The notes below the pieces were generated by a model. The model saw only the letters and a program-made list of their open reading frames with translations. It was not told the DNA's origin and ran no database searches. From assembly GCF_030272615.1 (NCBI RefSeq), contig NW_026728914.1, positions 166,001 through 230,000 on the forward strand: a stretch of DNA of 64,000 nucleotides, in the 5' to 3' direction. This document shows, one piece after another, positions 10,692-22,723 of the stretch (the first letter of the stretch is position 1; every line of letters begins with the position of its first letter). This DNA comes from Cryptomeria japonica. Taxonomy: Eukaryota; Streptophyta; Pinopsida; Cupressales; Cupressaceae. The position numbers and the translations under genes are program-made.

Positions 10692-13259
10692 AGGAGGCCG
10701 ATAGGTGTGTTTGTTAAGGAGAATGTGTGAGTGATAAAGTTTAGTTAAGGGTAGAATTCTTTAATAGAGTTATACAAAAACAGGTGAGTAGCATGGTTTC
10801 TCAAATTACTTAGTTATCACTTTGTATTTATGTTGTAGAGTCACACATATTAAAAGTTGTGATATTGAGTAGTTTATTGTAGTATTGAGAAGTATATTCT
10901 ACCAGATAACTGAATAAGAAACTTTTATTAAAGTGAAAGAGTTAATTGTTTGCGTACATATCCCAACCAATGGTTGTTCCCAAATTTTAAAATTACCACC
11001 CACCATCCCCCATGCTGTTGTATGCAACATGATGTACTTGAAGAATATGTTATGAATATAGTTATACATTTTTTTTGTAGGCTATATTGTTCCCAACCAA
11101 ATTTTTTTGTTGAACCCAAAGTCTTGTTGTTATCCACCTTCCATCCCCCATGCTAGTAAGAGAAACATGTTATATAACCTTTTGTTGAAATGCATGTGAT
11201 TTATATGATGAAAGACCTGCATCAGTTTTTCATTTATACATGTTAGTTTTGGATAATATACAAAATTGGTGAAGTTAAAAACTTTGAAATCCTTGCAAAT
11301 TTGAAAGAAAGTATTTTTTAGTAATATAATACTTGATGAATGTGTAATTGCAGAATTGGAATTTCCTGTATGATGCATGTGAGTAGTTGTTTGTTGTGAG
11401 GCAGTTTTTTGCAGTGAAGAGAACCTAAAAGTGGGAGCGGTTGGTAGAGAGAGAAGGGAGTTAATGTTGAATTGAATAATAGCTACAGATTTAAAACCTT
11501 GAAAAGGCATATAGGTACTTTACAGATTGAAAACAAATAGTAGAAGAATCTACCTTGCAAAGTGAAACCTTTCATTGCTTGGAGTAGATGGAATAGCCTT
11601 GAAAATTGCTTGCAAAGTGAAAGTTGCGACTCTCACAAACAGTTAAGTAACAGAAACAAAGCAGGAATGCTGCAAGCACATGATAGGAGAAAATAATCAT
11701 TTTATAAAGAAAAGGTAATACATAACAAAAATGTTTTTAAATAAAACATAATGTTACCTTGCAAATTCAAACCATTAGCGGTGGTAAGTTTACAACAAAG
11801 GCAAGTAACTAGGAAAAGAGTCACAACGATAACAAAATTGACCAATCTATGTAAATATTTGTAGAGTGAAAATTGGAGATTGAAATATTGGCATCAACAA
11901 CATAACAAATTACATTTAAAGGTTGCAAACACGCATAAATGAAGTTTCCATTCGTGCATAGCCTTGAGGACAAAATCATTAAAGACATCATTAAAGGCAG
12001 CATGTCTTGGGAAGCGGACCGCAAAATAGTTATAAGTTAATGCAAAATTTAATTAACAACAGAATGGTCAAAACCTAAATACCTGTCAAAGTACCATAAC
12101 CAAAGTTACAATTTTGCAAACACAACAAACCTTAAAATAACAAACAAATGTGTCAAATTGAACATGTCTGTTGGAAACTGGAAGGGGTGAAAACTATGAA
12201 TAGTTAGAGAACATGAACAAAGAAAGAAACCTGAAAGCAAAGGACAAAATATTTGAAGAGTGTTACATACCTTCAAATTATTGAAGTTGGTGTATTGGTT
12301 GTTTTTTTTGAAAGTTGATGTTCATAAAGTGTAAAACCTATGAAATGGAAGAGGTGCAGTTAAAGAACAATCTTGTATCTGTACATTATTAGTTAATATT
12401 AAATGTATTGAACAAGTGAAATAGTAGAGAGAAGTTGTATTAGTACATAGTATAATGCTTACCAATTGCAAATAGTGTTGCAGTGAGCGAATAGCATGAC
12501 AAACTATTATATGTGTTAACACCTCTTAAAGAATAATAGCTGTGAAGAATCATGTATTAGTACATCATTGGTTTACATAAAATGTATGGAACAAGTGATA
12601 TGGAAGAGAGAATCTTGTAATAGTACATGAAAGTAACGATATTGTTGAATAGGGTGTAGCTGTTATGTTTGTACCATTTTTGTTGCAAAGTTGCAACATG
12701 CAAAAGGGTTCTCCAGTTCTACAGTCATTCATTGTGCTGTAGATCCTGGAAAGTAGAAATATAGTTTTGTGATTGGTGAAAATTGTGAAGAGTTAGAGAA
12801 CATGAACAAAGTAACAAGCATGAAAGTAGAGAACAGGGAATTTGAAGATTGTTACATACCTTTAAATTACCGAAAATGGTAGAGAGAATGTTGTAGTGGT
12901 ACATTCCATAATACTGACCAATTGTAAATAGTGGTGTTGCGAGTAAATGGCATGACAAATCATTATGTGTGTAAAACCTATTAAAGTACAACATTAGTCA
13001 GTATGAAATGTATTGAACAAGTGATATGGTAGAGAGAATCTTGTAATAGTACATGAAAGTAACGAAATTTGTGAACAGGGAGTAGGTGCTACATGTGTGC
13101 CTTTTTTCTTGCAGACTTGGGCCTTGGAAAAGGCAATATTTACTTCTACACTCATTAATTGTGTTGTAGATCCTGGGAAGTAGAAATATTGTTTTGTGAT
13201 GATACAGTGAAAAGAAGATATACAACATATGAAAACACGATAAAGATTAGATTTGCATA
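10692..13259. repeat. Helitron 1 3-prime noncoding region with internal repeats
   Basis: No gene is seen. A passage reading 'aaatgtattgaacaagtga' with the following 'gtagagagaatcttgtaatagtac' recurs as direct repeats near 12378, 12560 and 12986. The blocks around 12560-12985 and 12986-13150 look like a tandem duplication of about 425 bp. A further unit around 11757-12030 ('ttaccttgcaaattcaaacc', then 'gaggacaaaatcattaaagac') is related to the array at 30.5-35.6 kb. Confidence 0.55.
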
Positions 13260-14285
13260 CCTGATTCTGTTTGTTCTAGTAGGTATGCTTGTTTTGTGCT
13301 GTGTGAAAGCTCCTGCAACCGGGCTTCCTCTGTCTTTCGAAGTACTGTTGATGTTGCACTTTTCAATCAGGAGTACCTTTGGTAGCTAAAGTTTGGTTGT
13401 ATACGTAGATGTTCAATTGCTTTTACTCTTGAAAGGGCTGTGAATGTTAGGCCTTGTTTCTCTATTTTGCCGATGTCAACTGTGGCCAAGTCTAGTGTCA
13501 ACCCCTATGATTTGTGAATTGAAATGCCCCATGCCATTGCTAGTGGAATTTGTGTTCTGTTTCCTCTATTAATTGGTGGAATTGGGACATGTTTTACATT
13601 GTGTAGATCCCATGAAGGCCCAGTATAATGTTTGAAGAGAACAACAACATATTTTGGCAAATCAGGTGGTTTTGAACCTGCAGTGTAGACAATTTGTTTG
13701 ATCTACCCCAAAGCACCATTCACAAGGCCAACTTCTATCCATAGATTTGCAATAAGCATAATTTCCTGGTCTATAAAAAGAAGAACTTCAAATGCTAGTT
13801 GTTCTTCTTGGTGTGCCTGGTTATCTCTTTGATGTGCAATGATTGTTGTTACACATGCAATGGGTGAGTGCAATTGTGTTAACATTTTAATGTTGTGTGC
13901 ACTCAAAGTTGCATTAGTTGCAAACAAATGCTTCTGTTGGTTGAAGTGATTATTTTCATCAAGTGACAAAGCATGGGTTGACCGCAACTAGAGGGATTCC
14001 CAACCTATTTGCAATGGTGTTGAGTTGCGGATGTTAAGCAATATTTCACAGAATCTTATGTGTGAAGAACTTGTGCCTTGTTGACGAAATGGAATATCCA
14101 AGGTGACAACAGTATTGAATGTGTGCGATAGAGCTAGTGCCATTGAGTGAGATGCATATAATGGCCTATCCATAACTGGCAGAAGCTATGCAAGATCACC
14201 AACCAAAATGAGTGAGATACCTGCAAATGATTCATGTTGTCTAGTGGGAAAAGCTTCTCATAATCTTTTATCAATCTTAATGAGT
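13260..14285 (-). pseudogene. Helitron 1 RepHel, C-terminal helicase part
   Basis: This is the distal half of a PIF1-like superfamily 1 helicase, which unwinds DNA during rolling-circle transposition. In minus-strand order I read LIKIDKRL.EAFPTRQHESFAGISLILVGD (14285-14195), DRPLYASHSMALALSHTFN (from 14171), KHLFATNATLSAHNIKMLTQL (about 13945-13880), LIANLWIEVGLVNGALG (about 13756-13706) and, further on, an AMAWGISIHKSQGLTL-like segment (around 13540) with QGLTFTALSRV. These match the conserved late motifs of Helitron helicases. Stops and frame changes break it, for example one between 14171 and the preceding GD motif. The N-terminal half is at 22724-26040, on the far side of the inserted element. 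Confidence 0.8.
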
Positions 14286-14312
14286 AATCGAGGGAAAAGC
14301 TTCTTGTTTGTA
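14286..14312. other. Deletion-junction filler
   Basis: About 27 bases match neither the helicase nor the full LTR copy. They contain gggaaaagcttct, a 13-base copy of the helicase sequence at 14249-14261, as expected of templated filler at a repaired double-strand break. Confidence 0.4.
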
Positions 14313-15822
14313 GAGAGAGTAAAATGTATTTATAGGGAAGGAAAGATTATATTCACAGATGTTTACACATAGGAACAATTTTATGCTTTATGCTCACAAA
14401 AAGAGTAAAACAAGATCTATACACAAATGAATAAATTTATATTCACAGAGAATATTTATTCACGGAAAAATAAAAAATATGAGAAGTAATATTTATACAC
14501 AAGTAATCATATGCTCACAGAAATAAGTTTATTCACATGAAAGTAATAAAATAAATAAATTAAGGATTTATACATAGATGATCAACATATATTCAAAGAA
14601 AGATAAGTTTATTCACATGGAGATAATTACATATGGAAAATAAGATTTTTTTTTTACAAAGATCTTTTCTAGATTTTAAAATTCAAGAAAGCAAAAGCAA
14701 AGATTTGATTTTTCTTTCTTTTTCTCTAAAACAGATTAAATATATAAAAAGAATATTCATATGCATTTTTCTGAAAAAGAACTTTTATCTGTGTATTACT
14801 TTTTTTTATTTAGTTATTTTTATTTATAATGAAAGTAGATTTTCTTTTGATTAATCTTTCTAAACAATTAAGATGAGCACTTTTTTTTTTATATAAATGA
14901 AGATTCCAGAGAGATAAAATCTATATATAAAAAAAAATACAAAATTTTCACATTTAAATGAGAGAATGCAAGGGATGAGAACCTGGATTGTCGAAGCTTG
15001 ATGTTGAGTCCAATCTTCCAGCTATCCTTCTTAGATCCTTCCTTGTGGCTTCATGAAAAATTATTCAACCAAACTTAAAAGAAACCTACTATACAAGTGA
15101 CTACCAAATTCTACTCCTACCAACAAGAACAAGAACTCTAGAAAATTTCTTTTCATTCCCAAACTATGAACTCTTTTTTTGAAAGATTTGCATACATTAT
15201 ATAGAAAAGATGCACCAATTCCACTATCAAGATAATTAATTGAAAATGGAGGTTATTTTCTAAAATTGGTTTCATGCAAAATTGATTGATCACTTGGTGG
15301 AGGAGTTACATGCAAGAATATGCAACTTGAATTTTACCTCTAGAAGCTTCTATTTCCTCCTACAACATGTGCTAAATTAACATATTGAGAAAATAAGAAT
15401 TTTCAAAATTAATTTCATGCAAAATGATTGTTGTCATAGTGGGGGTTACACTTGACCATGCATTTGAAATTCAAATTTGAATTCTCCCCCAAAAATGCAT
15501 TTTGTAACTCCTTTGTCATAAAAATGTCATGAATAGAGTTATTGTTGTCATAGAATAATTTTGTAACTCCCATGTCATATATTTGATAAATATAATATTT
15601 ATTCTTTAATATTTTAAATTTTAAATTTCTTTTCTAGAATCTTCTTATTTCTCCTAGACCATGTGCTCAATTAGGATATTGAGAAACTAAGCAATTTTTA
15701 AATAAATTATGACCTCATGTGTGTGTCACCACCTAAATTCCTTTTTATTTAAAAACTTCAACCTCATTTCAATTTCTCTTTTCTTTCTAACATTACTCAT
15801 AAAATTAATATTATAATAGTAG

Positions 15823-15877
<55 letters not shown>

Positions 15878-15942
15878 TCTATTTTTATTATTATTATTAA
15901 TAATAACAAGTCATAGCAAGGTCCAAAAAGAGGGTTATGACA
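14313..15942 (-). mobile_element. Truncated 3-prime LTR of the gypsy derivative
   Basis: Nearly the same as 21090-22723 by eye, over about 1.63 kb. On the minus strand it starts TGTCATAACCCTC, directly after a polypurine tract. The copy stops at 14313, whereas the other LTR continues for another 3.8 kb. It includes an ATT/AAT trinucleotide run (about 15820-15905). Confidence 0.75.
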
Positions 15943-15958
15943 TCCTTCCCCCCTTAAA
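15943..15958 (-). promoter_or_regulatory. Polypurine tract
   Basis: Minus strand TTTAAGGGGGGAAGGA abuts the LTR start TGTCATAACCC. It marks the 3-prime end of the internal region and fixes the element orientation. Confidence 0.7.
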
Positions 15959-17306
15959 TTGTGCATCATCTCGATGCACTAATTATAACCTTAAAAAGAG
16001 TTACTAATTCAAAATGTTTAGAACGAAAGTGAAAACATATGTTGCATCATAATTGAGTCTTCCCATGTAGTATTCCTTTTATCATATTGATTCCATTATA
16101 CTTGAATAGAATAATCTCTTTGTTGCACAATTGGTATTGGCGCTTCTCCAAGACTCTTAATGGCTCTATCATTATTCCCCCTGATTCCTAAGAGGATCAT
16201 TCCTTCTTCAAACGTTAGTGGATAAGTTATAATATTGTATCCATCCCTTTGATCTTGATTATGATGTGGCTTCTTTCAGATAAATTATTCTATTGATCCT
16301 TGTTGAAGTTTTCTTTTCCCTTGATTCATGTTTCGTCTTAAATGAATGATTCATGTTAAATTTTTATCTCGTTATTGCTCTGGCTTGAATCTTCCTTTAT
16401 TGTTCTTTCAAGTACTTCCTTCATGCCTACGAGTCTATGCACATCAACTTCTGCCCAAGTTGGTATTGATACCCCAAAATGAACTTTTTGATTTGACCCT
16501 TCTCATCTTTTTACACATATGTACAGACTTTAACAATTTGACAAACTTAATTCGATATTGTTGAACTGTCAAAGCCCCTTGTCGAAGATTATGGAATTAT
16601 GTTACCTTCTCATTGAAGAAAAATTGTGATAGCCTCCTCTTATGAAAATGGTGAATAAATTGATCTCATGTGATTATATCCTTGTTATACCCATTTGTTC
16701 CTTAGTATTAGTCCAGTAACAAGCTGCATCTCTAGTGAGTTGATAGGAAACCCCATAATGTCTTAATTGTTTCACTAAAGTCCTTTAGTTCAATGTATTT
16801 TCCCTTTTCATTCAACCAATCATCAGCTCCTTCACCTATTTCTTTCCTTCAAACTTAGGTTGGTTAATTTCCTTGAAATCCTTAAATAGCTCCAACATAT
16901 TGTTTTCCCTCATTTATTCAACCATTTCCAAGTTCTCATTTTCAATCCCACTTCTATTTATTTGATGTCATTTTGCCTTGCTCTATGGTCCTGCATTGAT
17001 TTTTCCATGGAGTTGATCTCATCCCTTTTCTTAGTTAATATGTTGATTATATTTTTGACTTCTTGTTTCATTATTCCTTTAGTCTAGTTGATTCCATCAT
17101 TGGTAGCTTAATTTTGACTCCTTGAAGTGGTGGTATGCTTTGCTCTTCCACTTTATTTACCCTCTAGGTCTTCTTGAAATTTGAATTTCTCATTTAGTTC
17201 TTGATTTAATATATAGTGATTTACCTCTACAACCTTCAACTACTTCCAAGATACTCTTCAAGGTTGCATAAGTTGAAGTGAGCTCAAGGCCTAGACTTGA
17301 ACCTTC
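15959..17306 (-). pseudogene. Ty3/gypsy gag and chromodomain-like remnants
   Basis: After the primer binding site the minus strand holds a decayed gag (about 16880-16450). Readable pieces in shifting frames include QPKFEGK, YQLTRDAACYWTNTKEQMG and, in another frame, a QFFFNEKV-like segment, typical of the Retrotrans_gag domain. Nearer the polypurine tract (about 16200-16050) a piece reads QVxWNQYDKRNTTWEDS, resembling the W...TWED core of the chromodomain found after integrase in chromoviruses. Protease, RT, RNase H and the integrase core are absent; the internal region is only about 1.4 kb. Many stops make it a pseudogene. Confidence 0.6.
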
Positions 17307-17318
17307 GCTCTGATACCA
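17307..17318 (-). promoter_or_regulatory. Primer binding site (initiator tRNA-Met type)
   Basis: Minus strand TGGTATCAGAGC is the standard plant primer binding site complementary to initiator tRNA-Met. It lies two bases after the LTR end ...GGGTTACTACA, which sets the 5-prime LTR boundary at 17321. Confidence 0.85.
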
Positions 17319-17320
17319 CA

Positions 17321-20300
17321 TGTAGTAACCCACTTACTTAATCCGAAAACTCAACTGATTTTCTTTTTTTTAATGTATAAAAATATTGATTTATTATTCT
17401 TACTTATTATTATTTATTTTTTATTCAATCACATACTCAGATACATCTATCCAAATGAGATAGGCATCCAGCCAACCGGGATGGGCATCTTACCATATGA
17501 GTTAGGCATCTATCCATACGGGACTAGGCATCTAACCATACGGGTTAGGCATCTAACCATACAGGTTAGGCATCTAACCATATGGGTTAGGAATCTATCC
17601 ATATGGGATAAGAAGTTTCATCTATCCAATCTGGGATAGGCATCTACCCAAACAGGGTAGGCATCTATTCATAAGAATAGGATATGCTCTGGCCAAGGAC
17701 TTTAGACTCATCGGGACCATCCGAGTCCTCGGCCACTCTCTAAAGACTACACTCCCCTACTAAGAGTGCAATGAGGTCGTCATCCTTAGGAGTAAAAAAT
17801 AATAATTACATTAACAAGCTTGAGTTCCACCTCAAAATTCAACCTAAAGCCTCGGGAAGTCAAGCGAATCCATACGAGATTCCTTCTGAGTGTGCATTGA
17901 ATTAATTTTAACATTTCAATTATTATTTGCACCATTTGATTTAAAAGATCAAGGAGCTTCAAGAACCAACTACTCACCCATAACCAAATCCTAACCCCCA
18001 TCCCCGAATGCCTGAGTACAAGGGACAACTCCATCCCTAGATTGCCTACATACCCGTTTCGACACGGGATCAAGGCGTAAAGTATGTAGTTCTGGTTTCT
18101 AACTGTGGTTTAATGTAAACTATTTGGTGGGTACGTAACCCTTTCTAGGGTCAATGTCCCAGACAGTTTCTCTGTGGTTGCTACCCATGATGGTAGCTCT
18201 ATAGAAAAAAGGCTCAAGGTGACCTCATGCTTGTGGCCTAAAACCACTAGGTCCTATTTTCTATTAAATACGTCACCCTTAATCCATTATCATACTTTGA
18301 AAAAAAATCATCAAGATAGATAAATTCCAAATTATCACACACTACCAAATCCTAATGGGGTTTTCTAAGATATAATTGAGCAGATGTAAATTCATTTAAA
18401 AATTAATCTTTTCAGATTATCAATCCAAGGGGGATTACCTGCCCCTTGGATTTTAGCTTCCAAATGACCCTTATTTCTCCCTGGTGATTTAGAGGGACAA
18501 TGTCATAGACGCTATTATTGTAGCTTTATTAGGCGTTAAGTGTAGTAGTTCAACACGATGACATTACCCATAAGTTTGACCCAGAGGCACCATAGATACC
18601 GAACACCGCTAAATTTTGGTTTCAACTCCTCTTGTTTAGTTATCTAACTAGAAATTTAACTTTGAATTCATGAATCCTAAAAGAAGCAATATACCAATAC
18701 AATTATGAAAAAGAAACTATTATATACAAGGAATTATTTCTTGAATTTAAAAACAAAACTATGAATTTATGTAATTGAAAGGAACATAAAACAATTGACT
18801 ACTTGGAATAGTATTTTCTTCGAAGGAAAGTTATGACAATTAAAAATTCAAAAACTTAAACTAAATACATGAAATTACTAATTGCTTGGAAACCATGATA
18901 CTTTCAAAGATAACTTATGAAAAAGATTTGAATTACTTGCAAGATATAATTGTTTTGGACAAACCATTACACAATAAGTATGAATCCTAGTACTGATTTA
19001 CTTGAAAAAAAATTAAATGATTGAATAGCAAGAATTTGGAAATGAATTTTAACACCTACTTGTTTGAAGTGAAAAGTACTTAATAATAATCCCAACTAAT
19101 TCTCCCATATGAAGTAATACAAATTTCATCTACAAATGATAACACTACTTTAAATGTGAATCCTAATACTTGAAAGGTACTAAATTGCTTGAAATAAAGT
19201 TTAAATTATCAAATAATTATATTTTGGAAATGAATTTAATACTCACTTGTTGAAGGGAAATGGAAACAGCTATTCAACAATAAGCTTCAAATTAACCACA
19301 TTATTCTTAGTTACTAATTGTTTGAAAAAGAGATTAGACAAGAGTGTAAACACTTGCTAGTTAACCAAGTAAATAATACTAAGTTTCCTAATAAACAATT
19401 CCAATCAATAAACTTCTAGTTTCTTTTGAACTAATACTTTTGCAAGATTATAAAGTGATAACTAATTACTCCTTCCACTTGAAGTAATGTTAACTTTATT
19501 GTTGGATACATTCTACAAATAATAGTTCTTTATCAATTTCAAATACTTCAAAGGGAGCTAATGTTTGCTCCTTAAATTACCCTCAATTAGAATTGTTATT
19601 TAATTTTCTAAGTGATCACAGAATAGGTTTCTTGAAACTCATTTGCTAAAACAATTTCGGTTTTGAATAAACTCTCTTTGCATCCTAATTAATACTATTA
19701 CCATATGAATATTTAACTATGCAATTTACCTCTAATTTTAATGTTAATTAAATTTATCCTTACTAATTACTTGTATTATTAAGTGTAACTTTTCCTTTTT
19801 ACTAGTCTTATGTTTCTTTTAGCTAGAAGATAAATGATTTTAACTATTAAAAGAAGTGACAATTCGCAATGCCTTATATACTCATATCTTGGAATCTAAT
19901 AAAGAAACAAATCAAATAATCAACCTTTCAAATTGAGGCAAAAATTTATCTAACATTAACTCATATTGCTGAAATACCTAAAAGGGTTACTATGAATCTA
20001 AACACATCTACTTGTTAGGTAAATTCCTTTAACATTGGATGCTTGTACTAATTGAAATATACAAAAGATAGTTTGGAGTCCAAAAATTAAAAATAAATAA
20101 ATAAAGAACTTAGATATTTGAAATGTATTAAATGTCTTGGGAAAATCTACTTACTACTAGGTACAATTTGAGACCAAATAGAGACACTTGAAGAAGAAAA
20201 AACCAATACTATAGAATAAGTGTATCATTAGTGAAATATCATTTTTCCCCCTAAGGGATTAATAACCTCTTAAATTTTTCTTTAATAAACAAACTTTACT

Positions 20301-22639
20301 ATACACTAAAGAATAAATCTCTTCTTATAAGAGTAGGTTATAAATTAAATTTCAACTATATTGACATAAATAAATTTTAATTACCAAATTCTAATGAATA
20401 AATTTTAACTAAATAAACCCCTTAGTATATATACATAAAATAAATTTTAATTGTAAATCCTAATTGTATTTTACTTTTAATAAGGCCAAAATTCATTCAT
20501 TCAACAATTAATAAATTATAATTTAATTCACTCAACTCAAATCAATGCAAATCAATTTAACATTAACAAGATGTTATTTATAGTCAATTAGTACCAATTT
20601 TAAGACAATATATACCAATATTATTTTATATCCTAAACTTATTATAGTCAACTATATATAATATATCATTTATATTAATAATTTATTAATAACTAAATTA
20701 AAAAAAAAATTATAAAAATAACAGCAGTTATAACAATTGATATAACATGGATGCTTATATATATTTTTAATGTATTTATCTATATATATTGATTTGATCT
20801 GAGTTTATATAAAAAAAATAAACAGAGATAGACTTGGGAATTAGATAATATATTCACTAAAAGATATAATTAATTCATAGAGAACAATAAGTGAAAGAAA
20901 ATAAATAAGTAAAAAACAAATTTATCTCTGATGCATTGTGAGATGGGTAAAAATTTTTTTTTTTAAAGTTTCTTAGAGAAGTGATATTATTCAAGGAGAA
21001 AGAAAAACACATGTTCCCAGGGAGTTGCAAAATTTTCTGAATAGATGAACAAGTATATGTTCACAAAAAAATAATTAAATTAATTCGCGGAGAGAGTAAA
21101 ATTTATTTATAGGGAAGGAAAGATTATATTCACAGATGTTTACACACAGGAACAATTTTATGCTTTATGCTCACAAAAAGAGTAAAACAAGATCTATACA
21201 CAAACGAATAAATTTATATTCATAGAGAATATTTATTCACGAAAAAAATAATAAATAAGAGAAGTAATATTTATACACAAGTAATCATATGCTCACAGAA
21301 ATAAGTTTATTCACATGAAAGTAATAAAATAAATAAATTAAGGATTTATACACAGATGATCAACATATATTCACAGAAAGATAAGTTTATTCACATGGAG
21401 ATAATTACATATGGAAAATAAGATTTTTTTTTTTACAAAGATCTTTTCTAGATTTTAAAATTCAAGAAAGCAAAAGCAAAGATTTGTTTTTTCTTTCTTT
21501 CTCTCTAAAACAGATTAAATATATAAAAAGAATATTCATATGCATTTTTTTAAAAAAGAACTTTTATCTGTGTATTACTTTTTTTCATTTAGTTATTTTT
21601 ATTTATAATGAAAATAGATTTTCTTTTGATTAATCTTTCTAAAAAATTAAGATGAGCACTTTTTTTTTATATAAATGAAGATTCCAGAGAGATAAAATCT
21701 ATATATAAAAAAAAATACAAATTTTTCACATGTAAATGAGAGAATGCAAGGGACGAGAACCTGGATTGTCAAAGCTTGATGTTGAGTCCAATCTTCCAAC
21801 TATCCTTCTTAGATCCTTCCTTGTAGCTTCATGAAAAATTCTTCAACCAAACTTAAAAGAAACCTACTATACAAGTGACTACCAAATTCTACTTCTACCA
21901 ACAAGAACAAGAACTCTAGAAAATTTCTTTTCATTCCCAAACTATGAACTCTTTTTTTCAAAGATTTGCATGCATTATATAGAAAAGATGCACCGATTCC
22001 ACTATCAAGATAATTAATTGAAAATGGAGGTTCGTTTCTAAAATTGGTTTCATGCAAAATTGATTGATCACTTGGTGGAGGAGTTACATGCAAGAATATG
22101 CAATTTGAATTTTACCTCTAGAAGCTTCTATTTCCTCCTACGACATGTGCTAAATTAACATATTGAGAAAATAAGAATTTTCAAAATTAATTTCATGCAA
22201 AATGATTGTTGTCATAGTGGGGGTTACACTTGACCATGCATTTGAAATTCAAATTTGAATTCTCCCCCAAAAATGCATTTTGTAACTCCTTTGTCATAAA
22301 AATGTCATGAATAGAGTTATTCTTGTCATAGAATAATTTTGTAACTCCCATGTCATATATTTGCTAAATATAATATTTATTCTTTAATATTTTAAATTTT
22401 AAATTTCTTTTCTAGAATCTTTTTATTTCTCCTACACCGTGTGCTCAATTAGGATATTGAGAAAATAAGCAATTTTCAAATAAATTATGACCTTGTGTGT
22501 GTGTCACCACCTAAATTCCTTTTTATTTAAAAAATTCAACCTCATTTCAATTTATCTTTTCTTTCTAACATTACTCATAAAATTAATATTATAATAGTAG
22601 TAGTAGTAGTAGTAATAATAACAATAATAATAATAAGAA

Positions 22640-22686
<47 letters not shown>

Positions 22687-22723
22687 ACAAGTCATATCAA
22701 GGTCCAAAAAGAGGGTTATGACA
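17321..22723 (-). mobile_element. Complete 5-prime LTR, about 5.4 kb
   Basis: Bounded by TGTCATAACC at 22723 (minus strand) and ...TTACTACA at 17321, next to the primer binding site. The outer 1.63 kb is repeated at 14313-15942. The remaining 3.8 kb is AT-rich with no recognisable gene. It includes a 21-bp minisatellite (17450-17690) and an AAT/ATT run (about 22590-22690). Plant LTRs are usually 0.3-2 kb; lengths above 4 kb are known mainly in large non-autonomous derivatives. Confidence 0.65.
17450..17690. repeat. 21-bp minisatellite in the long LTR
   Basis: About nine or ten imperfect copies of a unit like taggcatctaaccatacggg in tandem. An open frame across it is a repeat artefact. Confidence 0.8.

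Larger units (their letters stand above)
14286..22723 (-). mobile_element. Ty3/gypsy derivative with very long LTR, inserted in Helitron 1
   Basis: Minus-strand order: 5-prime LTR 22723-17321, primer binding site 17318-17307, a 1.4-kb internal region with gag and chromodomain-like remnants, a polypurine tract next to 15943, and a 3-prime LTR 15942-14313 that is cut short. It separates two halves of one helicase frame. About 35-40 helicase codons are missing between the halves, and the outer 3.8 kb of the 3-prime LTR is gone, so a deletion followed the insertion and removed any target duplication on that side. Confidence 0.7.

Noticed and set aside
13159-13389. 76-codon plus-strand frame opposite the helicase end
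   Set aside because: It lies antisense to the Helitron coding sequence and has no independent support.
17450-17690. Possible CRISPR-like array (regular 21-bp units)
   Set aside because: The units are contiguous without unique spacers and lie inside a plant LTR; this is a minisatellite.
17786-18073. 95-codon minus-strand frame in the long LTR
   Set aside because: No recognisable domain and no second copy to test; LTRs of this kind are noncoding.
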